Source of the DNA: Nereocystis luetkeana
Lineage: Eukaryota; Sar; Phaeophyceae; Laminariales; Laminariaceae
NCBI GenBank assembly: GCA_031213475.1
Contig: JARUPZ010000010.1
Span: 935,001 to 999,000, forward strand
Direction of reading: 5' to 3'
DNA: 64,000 nt
Position numbers and translations under genes: made by a program
The notes under the pieces: model-generated
The model's input: only the letters and a program-made list of their open reading frames with translations
What the model was told of the DNA's origin: nothing
Databases searched by the model: none
In this document: one piece after another, positions 29,198-39,089 of the stretch
Layout: each line of letters begins with the position of its first letter
How positions within the stretch are numbered: the first letter of the stretch is position 1

Positions 29198-29752
29198 CTA
29201 TATATGCTCTTCCTCATCAATGGTCCATCCCCAGATCATTGGCCGCATTCCTCCGGCCTCTTCATCCCTCCCCCTAGCGGCCTGGCGGTCCCTCAGTGCT
29301 AGTCTATACCGATGCACCCGTCGCGAAATCGCGACCTGGGTGGTCACCGAGATGATCTGGAATTAACGTTCTTTGCAGCCGCCTTTCCGCGCCAGGGACG
29401 ATATGTCCGTGCCTCCGACAATACTTGCCGCTGCCTGATCAATCAGATCGCTGCCTTCCTTTGCGAGGCACCCAAAGCTTCCCACCGCGAGGGTGGCGAG
29501 TTTGTAGCTGCGCTCGTCGAAGGACACCTGCCCCAGACGAGCGTAGTGACTGCGCTTGCGCGCCTCAGGAGTGGAGGCAGCTGATCCGTCTCGGTCGGCG
29601 CTGCCTGCCCGCATGTGGATCCCCGCTTGTGGGTCCGCATACGGGACGTCGAGGAGTATCGCTTTATTGCGATACTCTGATGCCGTAGCATCTCGGAGTC
29701 CTCCCGCCTCGATGCCAAAGTCCATGCGGAGATCCCTGTTTTGCGTAAACAT
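29198..29752 (-). pseudogene. Retroelement ORF tail (LINE-like), broken by an in-frame stop
   Basis: The minus-strand frame reads EYRNKAILLDVPYADPQAG, then EARKRSHYARLGQVSFDERS, then LATLAVGSFGCLAKEGSDLI and IVGGTDISSLARKGGCKER. A TAA follows, and the same frame resumes as FQIISVTTQVAISRRVHRYR to a TAG at 29198. One stop thus interrupts an otherwise continuous frame. The EARKR..HY and FGxLxxEG pattern resembles the C-terminal region of retroelement polyproteins that I recall from brown algal genomes. Only this tail is visible; no reverse transcriptase catalytic block is in reach. Two MITE copies lie just to its right. Confidence 0.55.
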
Positions 29753-29827
29753 GCCATATTAGAGGTACGCGGCGTAAATAATTGTATACGAGCCCGTAGA
29801 ACAAACACTGTAAATAGTAGGGTCAAA

Positions 29828-29920
29828 TGTTGCGGGGGGGGGCATAGTAAATAGAACATCCGGTACCCACAAAGACTATATATTTACCTATTTTTACTAA
29901 CAACATTTGGTCCTATTTAG
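29828..29920 (+). mobile_element. MITE copy 3a, lacking its right end
   Basis: It runs from GCGGGGGGGGCATAGTAAATAG to GGTCCTATTTAG and then passes directly into the left end of the next copy. Its own right terminal repeat is missing, consistent with insertion of, or recombination with, copy 3b. Confidence 0.7.
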
Positions 29921-30019
29921 TACTACGGGGGACCATAGTAAATAGGACCTACGGTGCAACAAAAACCTATATATTCATGGATGTTTACCAACAACATTTG
30001 GTCCTATTTACTAGGGACC
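29921..30019 (+). mobile_element. MITE copy 3b, head-to-tail with 3a
   Basis: It starts TACTACGGGGGACCATAG and keeps AAAAACCTAT and AACATTTGGTCC. It ends with a shortened right end, CTATTTACTAGGGACC. Confidence 0.75.
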
Positions 30020-31489
30020 TCAGTTCAGGACTGCGATTTCGTTGTCGGGACAAACCACTTGGAACTACTGTTGAACCATATTTAGGTGCATGTGCACTGC
30101 AGCACTGAAATCTTTGAGGCAATGAGCCCTATCCGTCACAAATGTTCTGGCCTAAACGTGCTATGCCTATACGAGTGTTGCATCTCGGGTCCCAAGGGTG
30201 AATTATTGCAATATATTTATACGTATGGTGTGCACGTCTGACGTATACTTTACTGTATATCAAAGCTGAGGAAACGAGCACAGTCACATAGCTCAGATAT
30301 CTACGCCGATGGTTGCAGGGGGGAAACATCTGAAGTCGTTGTGCTGAAGTTAGGGTAGAGGACACCTTTACTTTCCGCGTTGGGGATTCAGCCCGGAACG
30401 GTCACTTCTGTTTCTTTCTATAAATAAGTGTATAGTGCCGGTATCGTAGTGCCGCCTGCCTTATTTAATGCCGGGTTAATCGCTTTGCACATAATATATA
30501 TCGGATTGACCAGCGTGGCCGTGTACGGAGTGGTGCCGGTTGCCGCTGTAGTGCCGGTATACTGTTGACTGACCCATACATGCCACCGATATGCAGGCAC
30601 CACATTGTTATACTGTTAGTCGTCGACAGGAGGAGTTGAGCTTGAAAGAATAGCGAGTATACCAAGTACAAGAACTGACGACATATGATTTTTCCTGCAA
30701 GTACAAGGTACACCTGGTGTACTACAGTACTAGTAGTACGTGTACTATAAGCCCACGAAGTCTCTCTGTGTCGCTGTTAGGGTCGCAGGGAGTTGGTACG
30801 GCTGAAGCTTTCCTGCGCGAGATACACATTGCGTTTTCGTTTTCCTTGTTTTTTATTATCATTCCCCGTTTTTTCTGTTCGCTGTTTTGTTCTGTTGCCC
30901 CCCCTTTCGTGCATCCCAGATAGATCCGGGATACTACAACAGCTAAATAGGCACTTCTTCCTCCTCTGCACAACGGTGTAATTTAAGCTGTGTTGACTCA
31001 GCCTGTTCACTGGTAAAACGCAACCCGACCTGTATTATACATTAAAGTAGGCATCTTCGGATGACTATCCTGGCATAAATAGGTTAGAGCGCGCCAACCA
31101 ACTCGGCTAGAAAGAAATGTTCAACATAACCGGCGAGCGTTGACATAACGGACATGATTCTTAATCCCCTCTATCGTTCACGTTGCACGAACACCAGCCT
31201 TAACAATCAGCCTTAACACGCACCTACTTATCTCGTTGCTATGGTTTGAGCCGATCATCAGGGGTCTCACGCCCAACAACCGCACCACGCTATACTACAA
31301 GTAGTACTCCGTAGCATTCAGCCACACTGCCCTACCGCAAGTACTCCATATACAACGCTGTGAACATACAGTGAACAGCCCCCCTGCCCCCGGAAAACGG
31401 TTTCAAAATTTTAGCACCCCCCCCCCCCGCTCGCCTCGAAGGTTGCGTGGTACGCTTCGTTCATCACGTCGAAAAAACAAGACGCATTC
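30020..31489. other. Gene-free stretch
   Basis: No coding signal recognised. A short near-palindrome GTACACCTGGTGTAC lies at 30708-30722, and a poly-C run at about 31420. Confidence 0.5.
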
Positions 31490-31830
31490 CGGAGGCTACC
31501 CTCTGCCCCCCAACAAACACGGCGTAAAGCACACAGCACGCACTGCAGGATATCCACCAACCCCCTGAAAACGCGCCGTAAAGCACACAGCACGCATTGC
31601 AGGATATCCTTTTACCCCCCGATAAACACGCCGCAATCAATCACAGTGCTCACGCTCACTGCAGGACGGACGCTGTATTCCCCCGCAACCGACACGTGAC
31701 AAACAATCACGATGGTACTACAGAGTGCCCCTTATGTACCCCCCAACAAACACGCCGAAATCGCAATACGCCCAACCTACGAACAAACTAACCCCCCGAA
31801 AAACACGCCGCAGACCGGGCGCACATACAC
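31490..31830. repeat. ~57-bp minisatellite, copy set 2
   Basis: About six units built on CCCCCCAACAAACACGCCG, AAAGCACACAGCACGC and TGCAGGATATCC. It is the same family as 14465-14660 and is likewise followed by a unit of the 31-bp type (GATCGGCAGAGGTG). Confidence 0.8.
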
Positions 31831-32321
31831 CTGAACAGATCGGGGTGTGAACCTCCGGCTGACCGATCGGCAGAGGTGCCTTGCGTTCGGCGGAAACCCC
31901 TCTCACAAAGTATTCTCTTCGATACGCCCTGTGTCCTGTTGGGCGCCTCGCTCTCTCTAAAAGTCATCCTCTCAACTTCCCGTAGGAAATCACGAAGACA
32001 GCCCCCGACCTCCCCGAAGCGAGATGCTAGCATCGTGCTGAAGAGTAATCCTCGCACTGATGGATCGGCTTAGATTTGCCTCTGGGTGTTTCGTTGGCTG
32101 AGGTTCCCTATGTTCCCAAACATATGCCTTAAACAAACACCCTATTTCCATTTGGTGTCCCAAAGCAGACAAGGACACATACATACGGTCGCCCCGACGC
32201 AACTAGACATGAACCCGGTGCTACCGGGCGCGATACAAAAGCATGCCTTTTCGTGGGCTGCGGCGCCTTAACCCGCCCCCAAGAACTGTACCCGAATCAT
32301 CCCGAGATTATTTGCTTGGGA

Positions 32322-32595
32322 TCAGTGAAGTGTGGTGGAGGACACGCCCATTTTAACGTTCTTGGGGCAAAGTATCCCCACCCACGGCCGGTCGTAGTTC
32401 GGACAGTCTCTGGAGCACTGCCTGACAGCTTCAGCCAGGATGCGGTGGACGGCGGTGGTTAAGTGCCGCGCATCCCAGAAGATGTGCGATTCTCCGGGTG
32501 TTTGAAAAACAGTGGCCGACGGGAATCCCTGGCATTAATAGCAGTTCTGGCAAGGCGACTCGCGGTCGGCGCACTGGGTGCACTCCTCCCCACAC
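32322..32595 (-). pseudogene. Broken copy of a GDSL lipase last exon
   Basis: The minus strand reads QCADRESPCQNCY, then an in-frame TAA. After a shift of about 2 bases before HIFWDARHLTT, it continues AVHRILAEAVRQCS and NYDRPWVGILCP. It aligns with the last exon of the intact gene at 15215-15466 (CADGVSPCQNCFEGNPSG, VFWDSRHFTT, NYDRDWVGLLCPEGA). The block V Asp and His are kept. No matching upstream exons were found to the right, so this is probably a partial duplicate that has lost function. Confidence 0.75.
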
Positions 32596-32599
32596 CCTT

Positions 32600-33410
32600 C
32601 CGCACGATCGATCGTCCTCAAATATACGAGAGAAACGAAGCATAGACACTAAACACAACAGGATTTGGAAAATAAAAACACTTGGCTCGCGTAAGTAATG
32701 CTGCCCAGGGGGCAAGGGCGGCAAGATGTGGAGTAGATATCGATGTTGGAGTGGAAGAGGCGTTTCGCGAAGCGGGTACCACTTTTTGACCCGAATACTT
32801 CAACCTGACCGGGTTATTTACCCCAGAAAAAATCAGCATCTATTTGAGAGGGCATGGGCGGGTGATGTTAAGTAGTAAGTAATTGCTTACTTGAGCGTAT
32901 TGTGATATTATTACTTCATCTCAGAGTCGCGGGATATATTATGAATCATTTAGTACATTTGTTTTTCAGGAGACGTTGTACACCTTAATCGCGTCAAGAA
33001 GGGTGTGTCAGATTGTATACAGGTGCGAACAGTAGCAGCAATAGTTTTTTGTTTCACGAGACGCTATACCGTTGAAATACCGTCTCAACGTCCATGCAGT
33101 ACCTGGGAGTGGTTTTACAATTACATTTATTTGTGGTATACGTACTGTATGCAGCCTTTCGTTTTGTTTTTCACCGTGTTGTTGCGTGTTTTTGCTCTAA
33201 AACAAGAAAACATTTGTTGGAGGTGCGGCGCTCATTGAGGGAGTAACTTGAGGCAGTTTAGGCACGGCGGAAGGAGGTACAGAAGAGGATTCTACTCGGC
33301 GTACGTACACGTTTCCTGCTTGGTTCCCGAAATATGTTTTTTGTTTTGCCTGGGAATGTTTTTGAATGAATCGACACTAAGTGATCGACACTGGAGATCA
33401 CGGAATAAAA
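32600..33410. other. Gene-free stretch
   Basis: No exon or repeat recognised between the GDSL exon relic and the palindrome cluster. Confidence 0.45.
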
Positions 33411-33411
33411 T

Positions 33412-33628
33412 ATTCCGCGGAAGCTTCCATGGAGGCTGTGGAAGCTGCCATGGAAGCTTCCATTTGGGAGCTTCCAATTGATTCCATGGAAGCTTCCATG
33501 GAAGTTTCTATTACTTCCGTGGAAGCTTCCACCACTTCCACGGAAGCTCCCACCTCTTCCATCCTAGCGGGTGGAAGCTTCTATGGAACTGGTGGAAGCT
33601 TCGGTGGAAGCTTCCATCTACTTCCATT
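33412..33628. repeat. Cluster of GGAAGCTTCC-type palindromes
   Basis: About 215 bases in which GGAAGCTTCC, TTCCATGGAA and variants recur in both orientations, often as TTCCATGGAAGCTTCCATGG. Each GAAGCTTC core has the GAAnnTTC form of a heat-shock-element half pair. Long stretches could fold back on themselves. Forward ORFs through it read only MEAS/GSFH repeats. Confidence 0.85.
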
Positions 33629-33948
33629 ATAAAAACCAATAATGCAAGAGACCGCGCCGGCGTGTGGAGCCGCAGCTTCTAGTGGTGAAGGTATCCGTAA
33701 TATCTTACGACGAATTGCATGTAGGAGTAGTACGACATCACTATTAACCCTACGATATTATTGAATGTGTTGCACCTGAAATAGTGCTCATGAATACTAC
33801 GACCATGCAACTGTAGTACAACAGCAGTACTTATGCTACGATCCACTGAACGAGTCGACTCTAAACCAGTCCTCATGCTACGATCTAATTGGTAGAGTCG
33901 AATCTACAACAACAGGAGAAATAAAAAAGTACTCCATACCCGTCATCT

Positions 33949-34146
33949 CTCTCCGTCTCCGCCAGACCGGAAGACTATTTTAAGATCGTCCGTGTCTCCA
34001 GTTTCAAAGCAAGATTCGGTCACTTCATGGTCGCTGAAGCTCGGCATGTCTTTCCGTCTCCGCCAGAGGCAAGGAATTTTTCCGAATGGAACGTCCGTGC
34101 CTCTAATTTCTCAGCAAGATTCGGCCACTTCGTGGTCGCTGAGCTC
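33949..34146. repeat. ~98-bp tandem duplication
   Basis: Units 33949-34044 and 34050-34146 share CCGTCTCCGCCAGA, TTTC then AGCAAGATTCGG, and TGGTCGCTGA then GCTCGGC. An ORF of about 140 codons (33992-34414) crosses the second unit; its product is not recognised and I do not call it. Confidence 0.8.
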
Positions 34147-34364
34147 GGCGGCGGAGCGCGAGGTCGAGATCGCACGCACGAAAGAAGACCCGGCACAGGC
34201 TGGCGAGAACGACCCTCTAAAAGAGCGGACGAAAAAGCACGCTTTAACCTTGTTTCTGTGCAGGTCTCCCGAGCCCAACCTAAATTCAACAAACTTTTTG
34301 CGACTCATCCAGAGAAGGCAACTCTCTCAAGGCTCACGAACGATTTTGTATACCTTTCTGCTTG

Positions 34365-34890
34365 ATATTAGTGCTGACCAACATGGTAACGTGATGTTAG
34401 GGTGTTTCGTGTAAGACTCCTCTTAACGGTAGCGCAGTGTTAGCGTGTTATGTCGCACGCTGCGTATACAGTAACATTTTTTTTATCATGCGAGTATTTC
34501 TGCGGATATCGATCTGGGCATGTTAGGGTGATAAAGAACATGTATGTGTGGTAAAGTCCTGTCGTTGTGTTTTAGTGTTATTACGGGGGCCCATAATTAA
34601 CAGGACCAAATATTGTTAGTAAAAATGGTTACATATATAGGTTTTTATGTGTACCTTTGGTCCTATTAACTATGGCCCCCCGTAATAGTACAAGCACCGT
34701 TCAAGGCGTAACAATCTGTAACTGTATGAAAGCTGGACCGTATCAAACATACACATCACGTTAAGGCGTGCGCATGTTCGTGGGTTTCCAGTTCACACTG
34801 TGTTACGGCCTTAATGCCATTGCTCCTCCAGTCCTAACACTATGCTAGCGCGTGTCGACGTCCCTGCGTTAGGCCCCATAGGGTAAACAT
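34365..34890 (+). repeat. Interspersed repeat R2, copy 1 (interrupted by a MITE)
   Basis: It matches the reverse complement of 54660-55045. Shared blocks include CTGCGGATATCGATCTGG, CGTGGGTTTCCAGT, GCTCCTCCAGT and CGACGTCCCTGCG. The MITE at 34579 is absent from the other copy. Confidence 0.75.
34579..34687 (-). mobile_element. MITE copy 4, inserted in R2
   Basis: A 109-bp member in reverse orientation (internal CAAATATTGTTAGTAAAAATGG), with complete ends TATTACGGGGGC and CCCCCCGTAATA. Confidence 0.88.
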
Positions 34891-36384
34891 GTGATATATT
34901 TGTGGAAGCTCTCCCTCGGACAGAAAATTCGGCTTCGGGGCAAACGGCAACCTACACATTAATAATGTCAAGTGTCCGTATCACTCTCATTTCGGGTTGC
35001 ATTTATTCGACCCGCACGAATAGATCTGGGTTTATGTTGTTGTGATCCTGAAACAGGTGTAACCATTGTTGCACCGTGTGCACGATACAAGTGACCCGTG
35101 TTTGGGGCTATGGGAAGCGACTATAGTAATTAGGGTTCTCTTCGCATGTCTTAAACCTGATACATACGTACGTTGTACACAATGGCCCGACGGGAATAGA
35201 ACTTTAGGCGTCAACCAGAAAACGCGATCCCGGAGCGTTTGACGCCATTTATTTGCCGACACAAGGATTTCCCTGACATGGAGCACCGTGCATCGCCAGC
35301 CCTCCCTACTACAAACGCACTGTACCGGGATAATGCCACAGACGTAAAGGTGCAGGGGCGTCGAACCGCTAGGGTTGGTTTTCACTGTAATTTGTCGCGG
35401 AGGTCGCCGTTTCACGGTGCGCGAGCCACATATCAACAAGCCCACCGAACTACCAATCCGGAACTTGAAAAGTAAACAAGACAACAACGTGCGTTCCGAA
35501 GAGCAATAACATACGACCGACGGGGCAGCGTCGCGGGTCAGGACACTAAATCTCGTTGATCTCCTGAAGCAGGTTGAAGCTCTTTGACATTGACCCCCGG
35601 CGTGCCCACCCCATGGGTGTGAATGCCCGAATGGATGAGCATCCTGAATGGTCATGGGCCCTCCGAACAAATTCGGGCATAGGTCGTCTTAAGGGTGGCT
35701 GTATTGCTGCGTCGCGTGTAACGGCTACCAATACGATATGATAACACCTAAAAATCATGTTTCACGGTCGAAATCTAATCTGCAGAATATCAGAGCTTTC
35801 CGATAGTCGGTGGGTTTGTGGACATTGTCGACAATAGGGTGGGCACGCCGGGGGCGATAGCCAAGATTTTCCGACATACTCCAGATAGATGGAGCAGGGG
35901 CATTGTGTGGGCTGACACCCGACATTGCTCATAGATATTATGTGTATGGTATGGTATTGTATTGCTCTGTGGGAAGGATAACCTTGTCTATTAATAGTTT
36001 ATTCCTAAAGCTGGTGAGACTGACGTTGATGGCCGGGTTCGTCAGTTTGGATTTTTGAGTATATCTGCAGGTACTATTACGGGGGACCATAGTTAATAGG
36101 TCCAAATATTGCTAGTAAAAATAGCGAAATATAAAGTTTTTTTTATGTATACCGTAGGTCCTATTCACTATGGTTCCCCGTAATAGCAGCAGCGTGCGCC
36201 GTACATGAATTTCTGTTGCTGTCGACGTGTCTACAGGGAACCTGGACTGGTCGCTCGATCACTCGATCACTGCTGGTGTCGTGGGTGGATCTTATCTATG
36301 CCGGTGCATGCTCGCCGACTGACATAGGTCCTGCATATTATATACCGTTGCAATGAAAAACACGTTATCACGTGTTTTCATTAG
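34891..36384. other. Gene-poor stretch with MITE copy 5
   Basis: A 212-codon minus-strand ORF at 35032-35670 is longer than most here, but I recognise nothing in it. The only defined feature is the MITE at 36075. Confidence 0.4.
36075..36185 (-). mobile_element. MITE copy 5
   Basis: 111 bp in reverse orientation, starting TATTACGGGGGACCATAG and ending GGTTCCCCGTAATA. Confidence 0.88.
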
Positions 36385-36603
36385 GTTTCCAGTTCCGAGT
36401 GGAAACGGGCGCTCTGGTGGATGAAAGGTGACAAGGACTGGAACAATCACAATCGGTTTTTGCACCGAGTAGAAGTGAACGGTCTCGAGCTGCTAGAAGA
36501 GAGGGGGTCGAAGAAGCTCGGCGGGCGTTGGAGTCCGACCGTTTTACGGAGTAAGAGGAATGCCCTCGTGCGGGTTCATGCCACCGATCTGGAACGGGTA
36601 TAG
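36385..36603 (+). CDS. Possible terminal exon, unknown product
   Basis: After an acceptor-like TTTTCATTAG, an open frame of 72 codons begins VSSSEWKRALWWMKGDKDWN and ends at TAG 36601-36603. The residues HRVEVNGLELLEERG and RKLGGRW-like segments look protein-like, and the frame is GC-rich at third positions. I do not recognise the family and found no partner exon, so it may be part of a decayed transposon. Confidence 0.25.
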   Translation, partial: VSSSEWKRALWWMKGDKDWNNHNRFLHRVEVNGLELLEERGSKKLGGRWSPTVLRSKRNALVRVHATDLERV

Positions 36604-38527
36604 CACGTGCCTGCTTCTCACCTACGCCTGAGGACTCACTAAGCAGCACGGTATATGCCATCCATATCCGAGTGCGAGCCACAGGCAACACAATACTAAG
36701 GCGTGGCTTAACCTGGGTTCGGAAACGACCACACCCTACTCCCTCGTCTGTCTTTGACATAATCCGTCAACTTTCACATCAGGGAGATATGAAGTGGCAC
36801 ATGGGTTACGCTCACGTTCGTGGTAGCCAACATTAGTTAGAAGCCTAACTCCGGCTCCATCACAATTGTGGTGAAACCTTCATTGTTTAATGGTTTCGAC
36901 ATGGTGCGTCAGTCGCCTCCAAATTCCGGTATTTATATCCGAGGTCGGTTCACGCCGTGAACGGGCGCAAGTGTTCACGCCATAATTTTCGGCTTCATGC
37001 TTGACACATGCTTGTAGAGGCACGGCCCATCACGATCGACGTCATATACGCGAACAGTACACCGAACGGCTCGGAAGTGGAGCGTTCACCCGGCAATGCC
37101 CACCTACATATCTTTTAGCAGAACTGAAGCATCTATGATTTTATGCTCGCCCATACTATATCTCACGTTTGGCTGGAAACAGGTTCGTGGTGGTTCGAGA
37201 CCCGGCCGAGCGCCTAGTCTCCCCGTTTCTGAATAAGTGCACCCACAACGGCATGGGAAGGTGAGTAATCTAAGAAGGGTATTGACATCTACCCGCTTCC
37301 GGATACAACCACTTAATGTTGCCTAAAGGAGACGCTTGCGGGATCCTCGAGCAGCACGACGAGTAGTGAATTATCTAACGTCGACAGTGCAATGCTTGAG
37401 CTGTTGCAGTCCTTTCTTGCGCATTACCCATGCACTAAACTAAAAGTGGCAGAAGAAGCAGCTGAGCGGTATTACGTACTTTCTACGAGTCTCCTCGCTT
37501 GAAGATCTCGATACACCGTCTTTGCAGAAAGCTGTACGTTGAGCCCGACCTACACCCCTGGACTACATACGTGCATTACCGGAGGTAATGTTCACCAGGT
37601 ACCAGGTAATAGTCACCGTCTTCGAGCTATCTATGAGGTATATCCTCAGTTTAGTAGCGGCTAAATAAAGTGAAACATGCCTGGGCTCAAAGGTTCAACC
37701 CCTACCCGAGCACGGGCCGGAAATTATCAACGCGAGCTCCCTGACGCTGAAAAATGGAGTTGGCACGTTGAGCGTATCCAACGTGGCCAAGAGCACCTAA
37801 TCGTCTATACGAAAGGCACCAAGACAACCCGCTGCCGCAATTGCTGCGGTTCCCGGAAAAGCCGGCATGGGTACTGCCAAATGGCTACTTGACAACGAAG
37901 TATGTGGACCAGGCGACTGCTGTTGAACATATATTGTGAAGGGTGGTCAGGTGCTACAACGTTGGGAATGGGTGCTCTAAAGCGGCACTGGCTGTAGTTT
38001 ACGCCTCATGCGTACGCCGCCGCCCTGACAAACGTCGTGCTGTCTTTCGTCGGCAGTGTCAGCAACGATAACCATACGAATATGGACGGAGCACTCAACT
38101 GCAAGTATCTCCAAATCATGCCGGAACTATTTCCGAACACGGCGCTGGCGTCGCTCGACAGACAAGCGCGGCTCAACAGTGACAACGAATTTTGCCCACT
38201 CACTCACGATGTCACGTAGCTTAACGAGGCGCGCAAACGCGATGCGCGCACCTGTTTTTCTTGGTTGTCCTAGGAAAAAAATAGCTTCTTCATAGCGGTA
38301 TCGTACGAGCTGGGCGAGCCAACAAAAACAAAAATTGTGACCTTTTTCATGAATCTGAGATTCTAATTATATAGTGCTGGACCTTATCCACACTTAACCT
38401 ACTACAGCATAGATAATACACACCCGATATAGACTGCCAAATTCTACTGCAAAGCCTACCATGCCATAACCCCACCTTAAAACAGCCTCTTGAGTATCTG
38501 TGTACCACCAATACCTTATACATAGCC
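36604..38527. other. Gene-free stretch
   Basis: Nothing recognised apart from one TACCAGGTA (37600). CACCAGGTACCAGGTA there carries two overlapping versions of the motif. Confidence 0.5.
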
Positions 38528-38865
38528 GGTCGCCCCGGTGGTTCAAGTGGTTAACCTCGAATTCTACTTGTTTGAGTCCTGGGTTCGAGCCCCAGGTGGG
38601 TCGGACTTTGACTTTATTTGCAAAAATAAAAAAGGATTCAATTGTTGAGAGCGCCTTGCAGCGTGGGTAGGCACAATTCGATGCGAGTCGACGAGGGAAG
38701 AAAAGGCTGAAATCTTCTCGCGATAAAAATGAAGGCACGTACCGTAGCGGGAAGGGGGGAGAAGAGCCTGCTATGTGACCCCGGATCTGAGTTACGAGTT
38801 GGAAGGAGAGAGAAGAAAATGTGCGAAGATAATGAATGGGATGAAAAAAAAAAAAAAAAAAAAAA
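38528..38865 (+). mobile_element. tRNA-derived SINE with poly(A) tail
   Basis: The head (38528-38605) contains an A-box-like TGGTTCAAGTGG and a B-box in a good T-arm, CTGGGTTCGAGCCCCAG. A cloverleaf acceptor stem does not pair well. The body of about 240 bases ends in 22 A residues (38844-38865). ACATAGCC before the head and ACATGCCT after the tail could be a decayed target duplication. A second, headless copy of the body is at 60738. The layout fits a pol III SINE; it is not a functional tRNA gene. Confidence 0.7.
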
Positions 38866-38978
38866 CATGCCTCAACTCTTATTTCACCCCCAAACCTAAA
38901 CCCCACATAATAAATCTATTTTTCTTACCCCGCTCTTTGTCCCCTGTCCTGGCTGGCTTCCCCCAACCACTGCACTAC

Positions 38979-39087
38979 TATTACGGAGGACCCTAGTTAA
39001 CAGGACCTATGGTGTACATAAAAACCTATATGATTGACCATTTTTACTAACAATATTTGGTCCTGTTAACTATGGTCCCCCGTAATA
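38979..39087 (+). mobile_element. MITE copy 6
   Basis: A 109-bp member with ends TATTACGGAGGACC and GGTCCCCCGTAATA. It abuts the end of the DIRS-like relic. Confidence 0.88.
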
Positions 39088-39089
39088 AG

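Noticed and set aside
33992-34414. Forward ORF of 140 codons
   Set aside because: It overlaps a tandem duplication and the R2 repeat; no recognisable protein and no splice partners.
35032-35670. Minus-strand ORF of 212 codons
   Set aside because: Long for chance but without domain, repeat or splice evidence; composition looks random.
38528-38605. Functional tRNA gene
   Set aside because: The T-arm and boxes are good, but the acceptor stem does not pair and the sequence continues into a SINE body with a poly(A) tail.
38394-38906. Minus-strand ORF of 170 codons
   Set aside because: It is the reverse strand of the SINE; the Phe run is the poly(A) tail.
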